64,000 nucleotides of DNA from Phragmites australis (taxonomy: Eukaryota; Streptophyta; Magnoliopsida; Poales; Poaceae). Shown here piece after piece: positions 46,152-56,964 of the stretch (position 1 is its first letter; every line of letters starts with the position of its first letter). Both the position numbers and the translations under genes were made by a program. The notes beneath the pieces were generated by a model. That model saw nothing but the letters and a program-made list of their open reading frames with translations. It made no database searches and was not told the origin of the DNA. Location: positions 8,008,001 through 8,072,000 of the forward strand of contig NC_084943.1 in the NCBI RefSeq assembly GCF_958298935.1, given 5' to 3'.

Positions 46152-48212
46152 ACCATCTCTAGTCCTTGAGTTTCCTCTTGAACCGAGTCCACAGCTCCAG
46201 TCCAAAAGTCCACAGATCTAGTCCTCTGAACCCCAGTCGTCCGATCTTGATTCGTTGGTTCAGATTAGATGCATTACTTACCCCTTCGTCCACCAATCCT
46301 ATGTTGCCACGTGTCCACATAAGTCCAGTCAGCAATTCTTGCCACCTCACCTTGCCACATCAGCAAAGTCAACCCACGTGTCAAGCCACATCAGCCAATA
46401 TGCCTAGTCATCTATCCAGTCAATAAATCTCCTTTTCCTGTACAAAAACAATTCCAGAAATTCCTTTTTATTAGGTGATTGGTAGAAAAGGCCCTAGAAC
46501 TTCAATCTCTCATATCTTCTTCGCTTTAGCTCCAATTTGAGTGATTCTTGCGCTCAAATTTTCCTAAATTCATGATCCATACAACCATGCAAGTTTTAGA
46601 TATCAATTCTCACATCTTTATAGTATTTTACCCTTAGTAACATCTAGATCCCTACAACCTTATCCATCCCCATAAAAACTTTAGTCAAATTCTGTTCTCC
46701 TGGTCTAGCCCAATCAAAGATCCCAGTCTATCATTCTATTCCTTTTTGTGTTTGCAATTTGGAGTTTACTTGGTATTTATTAAATGTTGCTTTTGTTTGT
46801 CGATAGAATCAGCAATTAGTTGATAACGCTTTAGATCTGTTCGAGGGACTTCAAGATCAAGATTTCGACAACATTAAGCAGCATTGGGTAAAAGGCAAGT
46901 GTACTTCTTGATCATCTTGAACCTATATTTTTAAATGTTTTGTTTTACAAAATTGCATGCAATGTAAATGTGATGGGTAGTCACCTATGTTAGGTTTGCC
47001 TTAGATCTTCCTTTACATTTCTTGAAGCCTAAGTGGTGGTTGGTATGAGTCTTTGGGTAGATTTGCTTAGCCATGCTATTGGGATGTTGGAAAGTGTCAT
47101 ATACTTGACAAATGAACATATAACAAGTATGGTTAATATGATAATGAATTTGATATAGCAACATGGAACATAAGGCCTTGAGCAAATAGGTAGTTATGAA
47201 GGTGATTATAGATATACTGTTGGTTTAGTCTTTACTAAAGTGACCTCAATAAGGACCGGTTCGTGGAGCGACAACCCAAGAAGATATGTACAAACACGAG
47301 GCCGATATAGGTAGGCTTAGCCAATTAATTAGAGTACTCCTAGTGTTGTGTGGGCCAGATTGAAGGCGTGGATGAGGGAAGCTAATTCCTAGATTCCACA
47401 AGGCACAAGAGGGGGCTTCTTGGTAGGAGTTAGACTCGCGCAAACCCTGACAGTGAAACCTGGAGTGATAGTGACACATACTGGGAGAATTCTTTGTAAA
47501 GGCCTCGCAGTGATCTCCTGTCCACACGCTAGATAGTGTGTAATGTGCCTGATCAACATGGGCAACATGGAGACTTTAGTCACCTGCTTGCAAGTGATGA
47601 AATTATTACTCATGGAAAAGTTGTATACCTCTACAAAAGTGTAAAATCTGATATATTGGTCGTACTCACGATTGTGGGAGACTTGGATCCTAACATGATT
47701 AGCTGGTGGTCGAATGGTTTTGGTTCTGGTACTGGTGGTACTAGATGGTTATGGTTCGCAAGGTGGTTAACTTAGTTGTTGGGCTATATGGGTTACATTC
47801 ACTGAATAATTGATTAATGCTTTTGAGTCCAAATATCTTTTCTTTACTTGCATTTATGCAAATATACCATGTGTTAAACTATTCTTGATATAAGCATGAT
47901 TTTTCTTATACCATGTGACATGTGTGGTGCTGCTCAATGAGTGAAGTAGTTGAAGGCTATCAAGATGAGATTGTGATGTTCTAGGCATGTGTCTCCCGGT
48001 CGGTTTCCTGTGGTGTTGTTGGGCACCAACACTTCTATTCCACAGGTGATATCTACATAGAAGACAATATATATCAATTGTTTTAAGAGCTAAATATTTA
48101 TTTTATAAAAGTATTGCTTTTGTTACTTCACCTGTGACGTCCTTATGTGTGTTGAACATCCTGAGCGCACATAAGCCGTATCTGGTTTCGTCCATTAAAA
48201 TTGAGTGTGACA
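46152..48212 (+). repeat. Left-truncated gypsy LTR F (related to LTRs A and E)
   Basis: CAACCCACGTGTCAAG/CACATCAGCCA near 46370 resembles LTR E near 24990, and the last 500 bp match A and E (TGACGTCCTTATGTGTGTTGA, CACATAAGCCGTATC; ends GAGTGTGACA). The TGTAACA start is missing, so it was cut by the copia structure on its left. A short GGTTCTGGTACTGG remnant near 47710 is what remains of the minisatellite. Confidence 0.75.
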
Positions 48213-48721
48213 TTTAGGGAATCAAAACCTGCTTCTTCAACCACTTATCCGCCTACACTAAAACCTTGCCTCCGATTTGTGTAACGTACTCTAGGGACTT
48301 TAAACAACGTCCAGAAAAGCGATGGGTGAAATTTTTCGTCCTAGTCTTTGGGGCCGAAGCAATGTTGCCTTGTGAACTAAAGATCAAATCTCCCTGAGTT
48401 GAACTATACGTCGATAAGGAAGAAATCCCTAGAAGATAGGATGAACTCAATGTTCTTGAGGAAAAAAGGACACGAATGTTGATAAGATCAATGTGGTACC
48501 AACAATCTCTCTTATGCGACCACAGCCAGAACATACGTAAAATATCCGAGCGAGAAAAGGGACGTGAGCGGGTGTGAGGGGTGCGAACCTCGCTGAGGTG
48601 GTGAGGGGTAGCTTAACTAGGCGCGAACATGAGTGAGATGGCCGGGGCTCGGAGAAATGGTCGGCGGCACTAATAGCCATTAAGCCGGCAGTTTTCTGCC
48701 TTGATTGAGCACTAGAGAGGG
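48213..48721 (-). other. Unassigned sequence left of the chromovirus
   Basis: A minus-strand frame of 93 codons (48253-48534; ...TKNFTHRFSGRCLKSLEYV) has no motif I recognise. By position, just beyond the left GTTAA of the chromovirus, it may be the continuation of the inverted LTR at 59999-60587. Confidence 0.3.
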
Positions 48722-48726
48722 GTTAA

Positions 48727-51025
48727 TGTAACACCCTAATTTTCAATTTTTGCAATAATTTAAAATTTTGTTAGAAATTAATTAGGTGGTTGCAATTTTG
48801 TTCAATAGGGAAATTAATTTCTAAATTTAATTTGGCCTAGGTTAAATGTTTGTTGCATTCATGCCGTTGTATATGCAATAAGATTTTATGCATGAAAAAA
48901 GTTTGAGAAAATTTGATAGAAGTCGCTCGTTTAAAACCCCCTTTTTGAAATTGTTTGAAATCTAAAAAGAAAAGGTTTTTAATATTGGAAAAGAGCTCTT
49001 GGGCCGAAATCCTTTTCACCCGGCCCATTCATCCTTCCACTCCCTCCTTTCTTTCTTCTCCCGAGCGGGCCGCCCTTTTTTTTCTCTCCCGCGCCGGCCC
49101 AATCCATCGAGCCAGCCTCACTCTGCCTCTCTTACCTCCCGGTGGGCCCCCTCCCAGCCGATCCGGCCTCCGCCTGAGCCGCCCCACCTCCCCGCCTCTC
49201 TCTCTGCGCAAGGGCCCAGCCCGAGCTGCCGAGCCGAGCCGCCCGTTCGCGGCTCACCTTCTTCCTCCCGACGTCGGACACCCAACCGCCCCCAACCGCC
49301 GCACCGTTTCCAATCCAAGACTCCCCGCACCATAAATCGCTAATCAAACCTCACCACCGTGATCCTCTCCCTTCCTCTCCCCCCTTCCCAGCCGTTTTCC
49401 CCTTTGATTGCTCACTAATTCGTTGAAAACCGAAGCTGCTATGGCATTTAGGGCCGCCGGCTATTTCTCTCAAATCTGCCCTCTCCTCTCCCTCCCTCGG
49501 CTATTTAAGCTCACATTCGCCTTCATTGCACCATTCCCCACCCGAAGCACTAATTTTTCCCTCTCTCTTGCGCACAGTTTTGAGCTCACCAACGTCTCCG
49601 CCATTGCCGCCGGTGAGAAGCTCTCCGCCACCTTATTTCGCCGTGCTGAGCCCCTATTTGACTTCGTGCTTTGCTTCTACGGTGTCATAGGACCTCTAGG
49701 AGCGCACCCTGTCGCTTTTTGGGGGTTTCCCGCCACCGGATGCCATCCCCGCCATGACCGAAGGCCGCCGCCCGTTCTTCTCTGCCGCTGATGAGCCCGC
49801 TGTGAGATTGTCTGTCTCCTCCTCTCTCGTTTGCACCAAATACCGTGAAGAACCATGGCCAGATGTGTCGTTTTGCGCATCTTCAGTGAGCTCGCCACCC
49901 CCCTCCCCGCCGGTGCCGCCCGTTTTAAACCCCGGCAGTTCGATCCCCTTTCTATGGCTCGGATTAGAAGCCCCTTACCCCCCCGCCTTCGCCCCCGGTC
50001 CACCATGGACCGTGGACCAGTCAAAAGGCCATGGTCCACAGGGCCTATGGTCATATTACTATGTGGGATCCTAAGGACCGGTTCTTGGATATGTAACAAA
50101 GTTATACCCACACAACCATGAGGCCTATATGGGTACGGCCTAGACAACTAATTAGCCACCCTCCGATTCTGTGGGCACCATTGGTCAAGTAAGTGGCACA
50201 AGAGGGGGCTTCTGTAGCGACTTAGTCGTTTGTTAGCGGTGAAACCTTAGTGGGTGCCTACAAGTCGGCATGAGCTTTGTAAAGTCCTTGTAGTGAGATC
50301 CTGACTCCTTACCCCAGAAGTATGGAGCAACACAGGAATCACGACTCGTGGAGCTGCGCAAACTCTACAGAGTATCAATCTGGTCGATCAGTCGTGCTCA
50401 CGGACAAGAACGAGCTTGGACTTCTTCAAGATTAGTTGGGATCAGGTTTGGTATGGTTGGGTGGGTAGCCAGGTAATAGTATTATCTGGTGAGTCTTGGT
50501 AGTCGGATGGAATCCGATGAGTTAGTCCTTTTGATACAGCTGTGTCTTAACACCTAGTAAACAGGATGCCTGTTGTTGGAGTCATATGCAGGTCATAGTT
50601 GCTTAGTGCTATTAACCAATGTCAAACCTTCCTTGATTTATGCCTCATATCATGTTTTCCCTCCACTTGCGGAGTACATCTTTGTGCTCAGACTTGTTAT
50701 CCCCTACCTTGCATTCTTTCGCTGTTCAGAAGCCGTCAATGAATCTGCTACTTTTGTCTAGAACGACTTCAACCTGGAGCTGCTGTTCTAGGCTGGTGTA
50801 TCCCCGGTCGACACCTATGGAAGATGGAGCCACTGGCGCTAAAGACCCTTTAGTTTTTGCTGTGTTTTCTTTTAGACCCTCAGGTCCTTTTGTAATAAAG
50901 TTAAGTACGCTATTGTAATGCTGGCACTGTGATGATAATACTGATGATGTAAGCACATGTATGAAACTTGATCCTGGCATACATGTGTTGTGCCTGGTTT
51001 TATTCCTTTAAAATCGGGTGTTACA
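48727..51025 (+). repeat. 5' LTR of the chromovirus (2299 bp)
   Basis: It starts TGTAACACCCTAATTTTC and ends AATCGGGTGTTACA. It has a TATA-like TATTTAAG at 49502-49509. Compared with the 3' LTR it lacks about 680 bp (equivalent to about 58350-59035); the joint lies near 50056-50066. Open frames on both strands in the GC-rich first half are not genes. Confidence 0.9.
49502..49509 (+). promoter_or_regulatory. Candidate TATA box of chromovirus LTR
   Basis: GGCTATTTAAGCTCAC is conserved at 57759-57766 in the 3' LTR and lies in a pyrimidine-rich promoter-like context. Confidence 0.45.
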
Positions 51026-51330
51026 GTTAAGGAGAGGGAAACAGGTGAGGGTGTCTTGATGGAGTTTAATGCATTGAATTTTGTCGTTACAGGGAGAAGA
51101 ACAGGTGTGGTGAGGTGCAGGAATCACGATGGCATCCAACTGAGGGGAATGAGCCAGGCGGGAGAAGGAAGAAGCAAGCCAAGGCTCGACTTGGCAGAGC
51201 AGCTCGAGTACAGCTTGAGCCAGGCCCGCATGACAGAGGGAGGAGGGAGAGGGAAGTGGCTCGGGAGGGGTGGCTAGCTTGGCCGGGAAAATGGGAAAAT
51301 GGGCTCGACTACTACTTTTGAAAAATTGTT
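51026..51330 (-). repeat. Copy of the inverted LTR segment after the 5' LTR
   Basis: It begins GTTAAGGAGAGGGAAAC and is roughly 85-90 percent similar by eye to 59994-60280, which itself is the start of an inverted LTR. No PBS is present between the LTR end and orf0. Confidence 0.75.
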
Positions 51331-51407
51331 TTTCTTCCAGTTTTCCTTTCTCTGTCTATTGCTCGTTATAAAATGGTTACTAATTTTTGTCTTCTTCAAA
51401 ATTTTAG

Positions 51408-52143
51408 ATGGCCCGCACGAAGATCACTCCACACAAGCGCGTACTGGTTCCAAACGTGGAGGTTCCTACTAGTGCAGTCTGGAGGCACCAACCCCCAGCT
51501 GAGTTCTACTCCGACAGACAGCTGGTTGGGTACTTTGCCCGCACGCTATGGTAGCTGCTGCAGGGTTTTGGTTATCACAATGCTCCCCTCTTCAGAGGCA
51601 TCAGGGTTCCGCTTGGAGGACATGGTTACTCCTGGTCAGTGGAGGTGACCATGTTCAAGAAGAACTCCAACGACGGTCTTCGTCGAGTTCACCGAGTCCA
51701 CACAGCCACCGCCCTCAGAGCTACATTCGAGGCAGGGATCGAGGAGGCGATCTCTGGCTGTTCTCTGCTGAGAGAATAGACAAGACCTCAGCCACACCCA
51801 ATTTGAGAAGTTCCCGCAGCACCCGTCAAGCAGCCTAGAGGTCATCTTCGCGTCCGTCAACAATGAGCCGGATCTCCGTCTGAGAGAGCAGGTCTGCCTT
51901 ACCACCGCCCTCTTCACCAAACTGGACAGAGCACTCGATGAGTTGGAGGATCTACACCAGCGCCACGCCAAGCACGAGCAGATGATCTATGAGCTGGAGA
52001 TGATGCTGTAGGACCCTGACCAGCTCCCCGATGAGGTTCCCCTGGCACCAGCACCCGCGCCTGCACCGCCCCGTTCCCCTCCATGCAAGAGGCTTCGTCA
52101 GGCAGATGTTGCAGGCCCTTCAGGCATAGTAGGCCAGGAGTAG
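51408..52143 (+). pseudogene. orf0-like gene upstream of chromovirus gag
   Basis: The ATG at 51408 is preceded by a splice-acceptor-like TTCAAAATTTTAG. The frame reads MARTKITPHKRVLVPN, SAVWRHQPPAEFYSDRQL, VGYFARTLW, then TAG (51553), then GYHNAPLFRGIRVPLGGHGY, VHTATALRATFEAGIEEA. After another TAG and a frameshift near 51775 it continues as a coiled coil (LDRALDELEDLHQRHAKHE), a proline-rich stretch and a basic CKRLRQAD, ending at 52143. About 245 codons are broken in three places. As I recall, an additional 'orf0' upstream of gag has been reported in rice gypsy families such as RIRE3/RIRE8; its role is unknown. Confidence 0.6.
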
Positions 52144-52449
52144 AGTCGAGCTAGGAGGTTGTCCCTAGCTGAATAAGTCGTTTAGTCCCATGTGTCCTAG
52201 TTGTCTTGTGTCGTCTGTTCGTGTGTGTGCTTGTGCTTGAGTCTGTAGTGTGAACCTTGTTATGAGTTGGATCTTTGATTGAGTGTCGGTGTGATGTAGG
52301 GGTTTCCCCTCTACATTTCATCAATTAATAGTATAATAATAGTTGGGAGTCCTTTCTATCTGTTTCCTTCAGTTCCTATCTGTTCTTGTCTTGTTTTTTC
52401 GCCCTTGGTTCTCCCTTTCGCTCCCCCGCTCATACCTTGGCAACAACAG

Positions 52450-53640
52450 ATGGTGAACACCAGGCGCAACAACAATAACAACAACAACAACACCAACGAC
52501 AACACTGCCAACCAACGCAATCTTCCTCCCCCGCCACCTCTCATGGACGCTAATCAAGTGATGACTCTTCTTCAAGGCTTGGTTCAGGCCATCAACCAGC
52601 AACCCCGAGCTTAGCAAGCACCACCGCAACAACCGTAGTCCAGGCTTAGGACTTTCTTGAGCACCCAGCCATCTACCTTCTCTCAAGTAGTGGATCCCAT
52701 GGAAGTAGATGACTAGCTAAAGGAAATTGAGAGGAAGCTACAGATAGCTCAGTGCAATGGAAGAGAGAAAGTTCTCTTTGCATCCCATCAACTGATTGGA
52801 CCAGCTCATGAGTGGTGGACCGCTTACACCGCCACTCATGAGGATTCCCAAGAGATCACCTGGGCAGAATTTCATAATAGTTTCCGTGCTCACCATGTCC
52901 CCACAGGAGAAGAAAAGCTAAAGAGGAAGGAGTTCCTCAGTCTCAAGCAAGGCCCTATGTCTGTGAGGGAATACCTCACCAAGTTTACTCAGCTGTCTTG
53001 CTACGCCCCCAATTATGTTGACACGGATGAGAAGAAGCAGGATTGCTTTCTTGAAGGTCTCAACACTGGACTGCAGTACACCCTCTCCGCCAATGAGTAC
53101 CTCAGCTTCCAGAAGCTGGTAGATAGAGCCTTTATCATGGAGAAGAAGCGCCAGAATTTGGGAGAAGAGCGCAAGCGCCATCTGCAGGGTCAGTCTTCTG
53201 GCAGTAACACCCGCCCATGCTTTAACGCTCCTGCCACTGGTCCCATGTTCTGCCACGGAGGGCAGAACCAGCAGCAGAATCAGCAATAGAGGCCGCAGCA
53301 GAAAATGCAGAATCAGAGTACAGGATCGTTCAAGCTGCCAGTGCAGCCAGCACAGCAGCAGTATCGCCCCAGTTTCCAGCAGCAGCAGTGACCCAACAAC
53401 ATTAAGCCTCAGCAGCAGAACCACACAGGCCAAGGGTCAAGCCACATTGGTTCGTGCTTCAGTTGTGGCAACTTAGGGCATCTCGCCAACAAGTGCCCTA
53501 AGAAGCAGCAAGGCCAGGCATAGGCCCAGGGCAACGGTCAGCAGCAACCTCAACAGAACGCAATGCATGGTCGTGTCAACCATGTTGCAGTGGAGGAAGC
53601 CCAGGATGCTCCTGATGTAGTTCTAGGTATGTTCTCTGCC
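52450..53640 (+). pseudogene. Chromovirus gag
   Basis: The ATG at 52450 (MVNTRRN plus poly-Asn) was chosen over the in-frame ATG at 52405 because element A's gag starts the same way. The capsid region has EVDD-stop-LKEIERKLQIA, GPAHEWWTAYTA, ITWAEFHNSFRAHHVP, KRKEFLSLKQGPMSVREY and YVDTDEKKQDCFLEGL, standard for the retrotransposon gag domain. A Gln-rich linker precedes an intact knuckle CFSCGNLGHLANKC (53458-53499). In-frame stops at 52612, 52636, 52711, 53287, 53389 and 53521 make it non-functional. The product would form the particle and bind RNA. Confidence 0.85.
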
Positions 53641-56600
53641 AACTCTCATCCTGCTATAGTATTATTTGATTCCGGTGCTACACATTCTTTCATATCATAC
53701 CAGTTTGTGAATACATATAAATTTCCAAGAGCATTAATGAAAAATTGAGTGCTAGTAAGTTCTCCTGGAGGAGAAATGGAGTCAAGGCATGTATGCCCTA
53801 GAATAAGCATATGCATAAGGGGGGGGGGGGTAGACTTTCTTGCCAACCTCATCATTTCGGAGTCCAAGGGTATTGATATCATTCAGGGAATGATGGACCG
53901 GTTGACCAAATATAATGGAGTCATTGGATGCGCTACAAAGATAGTGCAGTTGACACATACAGATGGTACCAAGGTGGAGTTTCAACACACAACAGAGTCA
54001 GCTATCAATGCCAGTCTCAACAAGGCCAATTCAGTGGAAGATAGCAGAGTGGTTAGTGAATTTCCTGACGTCTTCCCAGAGGATTTGCCAGGTATGTCAC
54101 CTGATCGAGAAATTGAATTCGTCATTGAGTTAGTACCTGGAACGGCTCCTATATACAAGAGGCCAGATGCCAATCAGTTGGCTGAGCTCAAGGAGCAAAT
54201 CCAAGAGCTACTGGACAAAGGGTTTATCTGCCCTAGTTCTTCACCTTGGGGAGCCCCAGTAATCTTCACCCTGAAGAAGGATGGTACACAAAGGATGTGT
54301 ATAGATTATCGAGCTTTGAATGAAGTAACAATCAAGAATAAGTAACCTCTACCCCGCATTGAAGATCTGTTTGACCAGCTGAAAGGAGCATGTGTGTTCT
54401 CAAAGATTGACCTTCGGTCCGGATATCATCAACTGAAGATTCATGCTTCGGATATTCCCAAGACGGCATTCGTTACTTGGTATGGGTTGTACAAGTACAC
54501 ATTGATGTCATTCGGGTTGACCAATGCCCCAGCTTACTTCATGTATCTGATGAACAAGGTCTTCATGGAATATTTGGACAAGTTTGTTGTGGTATTTATT
54601 GATGACATTCTGGTTTATTCCAAGAACGAAGAAGAGCACGAGGTACACCTAAGGATGGTATTGCAAAAGCTCAGAGAAAACCAACTGTATGCTAAATTGA
54701 GTAAATGTGAGTTTTGGTTAAAGAAAGTTCCCTTCCTTGGCCACATTATATCAGCAGGAGGTGTGTCTATAGATCCATCCAAGGTAAGAGATGTTCTGAA
54801 TTAGAAACCACCACAGAATGTATCCGAGATTCGCAGTTTTCTGGGTCTAGCAGGATACTATCGCCGGTTCATAAAAGGTTTCTCCAAGATAGCGAAGCCA
54901 ATGATAGAACTATTAGAAAAAGGAGCAGAGTTCAAGTGGACAACAGTTCGAGAAACCAGTTTTGAATGAATTGAAGAAGAGGTTGACCTCAGCTCCAGTT
55001 TTAATCATGCCAGAACTGAGAAGCCGTTTTTGATGTATTGTGATGCATCCCGTCAAGGCTTGAGATGTGTGCTTATGCAAGAAGGTCATGTTGTAGCATA
55101 TGCATCTCGACAGTTAAGGAAGTATGAAGAGAATTATCCGACACATGACTTGAAGTTAGCCACAATGGTTCATGCACTAAAAATCTAGAGACATTATCTA
55201 ATTGGTCAAAGATGTGAGATCTATTCAGATCATAAGAGCTTGAAGTATATCTTTACTCACCCGGATCTTAACTTCAGGCAACGTAGATGGTTAGAGCTCA
55301 TCAAAGATTACAATCTAGGAATCAATTATCACCCAGGAAAAGCAAACATAGTAGCTGATGCTTTGAGCAGAAAATCTCAAGTTAGTGCGATAACTCTTCA
55401 AGAGATGAGTCCAAAGCTATGCAAAGAATTCGAGAGGTTAAATCTGGGTATGGTGTATAACACCGAGATGGTAGCTATGGATATAGACTCAACGCTTGAA
55501 CAGGATATAAGAAAGGGTCAGCTTGAAGATGAAAAGACTTTGGAAATCAAGCAGCTCATCAAAGTTGGCAAAGCCCTGGATTTCACTGAGGATGAGCAGG
55601 GTACAGTGTGGTACAAGCACAAGATTTGTGTACCGGACATAAAGACTATCCGGGATACAATTTTAAAGGAAGCTCATGATTCGGCATACTCCATTCACCC
55701 AGGAAGTACCAAGATGTATCAAGATCTTAAAGATCAGTATTGGTGGTATGAAATGAAACGCGCAGTGGCAGAACACATAGCTTTGTGTGATATCTGCTAG
55801 CGAGTTAAAGCCAAGCATCAAAGACCAGCAGGACTGCTACAGCTATTGAAAGTACCTTAGTGGAAATGGGAAGAAATCAGCATGGACTTCATAGTGGGTC
55901 TACCTCGAACTCAGTCAGGGTATGATTCCATATGGGTCAAAGTTGATCGGTTGACAAAAGTAGCTCACTGCATTCCAGTTAAAGAATCATATTGAGGTCC
56001 GAAGCTAGCTGAGTTATTATGTCTAGGATTGTATGTCTCATGGAGTACCTAAGATAATTGTATCCGATCGTTGCAGTTAATTTACCTCACGGTTGTGGCA
56101 ACGCCTACATGACTCCATGGATACGAGGTTGAATTTCAGCTCAGCATATCACCCGCAGACTGACGGACAAATGGAAAGGGTAAATCAAATTCTTGAAGAC
56201 ATATTGAGAGCATGTGCATTGAAAAATGGTAACAGTTGGGATAAGAATCTACCGTATGCAGAATTCTCGTACAACAACAATTATCAAGTTAGTCTCAAGA
56301 TGTCCCCTTTTGAAGCCTTGTATGGAAGGAAATGCAGAACCCCGTTGTTCTAGAACCAGACCAGGGAAAGACAAGTTTTTGGTCACGAAGTCCTAAGAGA
56401 AGCAGAAAGGCAAGTGCAAGAGATCAGAGATAATCTGAAAATAGCACAATCAAAGCAGAAGAGTTATGCAGATCATCAACGCCAGGAACTGACTTTTGAA
56501 GTAGGAGATTTCATGTATCTCAAAGTATCACTGATAAGATGTCTACGCAGATTCAAGGTTAAAGGTAAGCTTTCACCTCAGTTTATTGTTCCATACAAGA

Positions 56601-56950
56601 TACTGGGCAGACGAGGAGAAGTAGCTTGACAGCTTGAGTTACCACCTCAACTCTCGGGAGTACACGATGTTTTCCATGTGTAACAGTTAAAGAAGTGCGA
56701 GAAGATCCCGAAGAACAGTTGCCAGTAGAAGAACTGGATGTGCGAGAAGATCTCTCTTATTCTGAATATCCAATAAAAATTCTTGATACGTCATAATGGG
56801 TCACTAGAAACAAGCGAGTCCATATGTGCAAGGTGCAGTGGAAGCATCACTCAGAAGAAGAAGCAACCTGGGAAAGAGAGGATGATCTGAAGACTAAGTT
56901 TCCGTATCTTTTTTCTGATCCTTCCGAATCTCAAGGGCGAGATTCAGCCT
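53641..56950 (+). pseudogene. Chromovirus pol: protease, RT, RNase H, integrase, chromodomain
   Basis: The protease active site is LFDSGATHSFIS (53665). A G-run (53820-53829) follows. RT has [64 protein letters not shown] and the catalytic FIDDILVYS (FIDD at 54595-54606). RNase H has [23 protein letters not shown] and [12 protein letters not shown]. Integrase has the zinc-binding [18 protein letters not shown] with [22 protein letters not shown], a disrupted SDR motif near 56067, and QTDGQMERVNQILEDIL. A chromodomain-like tail (KVQWKHHSEEEATWERED, 56830-56890) marks the Tekay/Del lineage, where it directs integration to modified heterochromatin. There are many stops (53746, 54343, 54802, 54967, 55798 and others). 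Confidence 0.9.
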
Positions 56951-56962
56951 AAGGGGGGTAGG
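56951..56962 (+). other. Polypurine tract of the chromovirus
   Basis: AAGGGGGGTAGG lies two bases before the 3' LTR start, matching element A. Confidence 0.85.
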
Positions 56963-56964
56963 TT

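Noticed and set aside
48955..50147. Proline/arginine-rich frames on both strands in the 5' LTR (and 57143-58368 in the 3' LTR)
   Set aside because: Both LTRs show them because they share GC- and pyrimidine-rich DNA. Frames differ between the two copies and none has a domain.
52918..53433. Minus-strand 171-codon leucine-rich frame
   Set aside because: It is the exact shadow of the gag plus strand (Gln/Glu/Lys-rich, antisense Leu-rich) and has no independent support.
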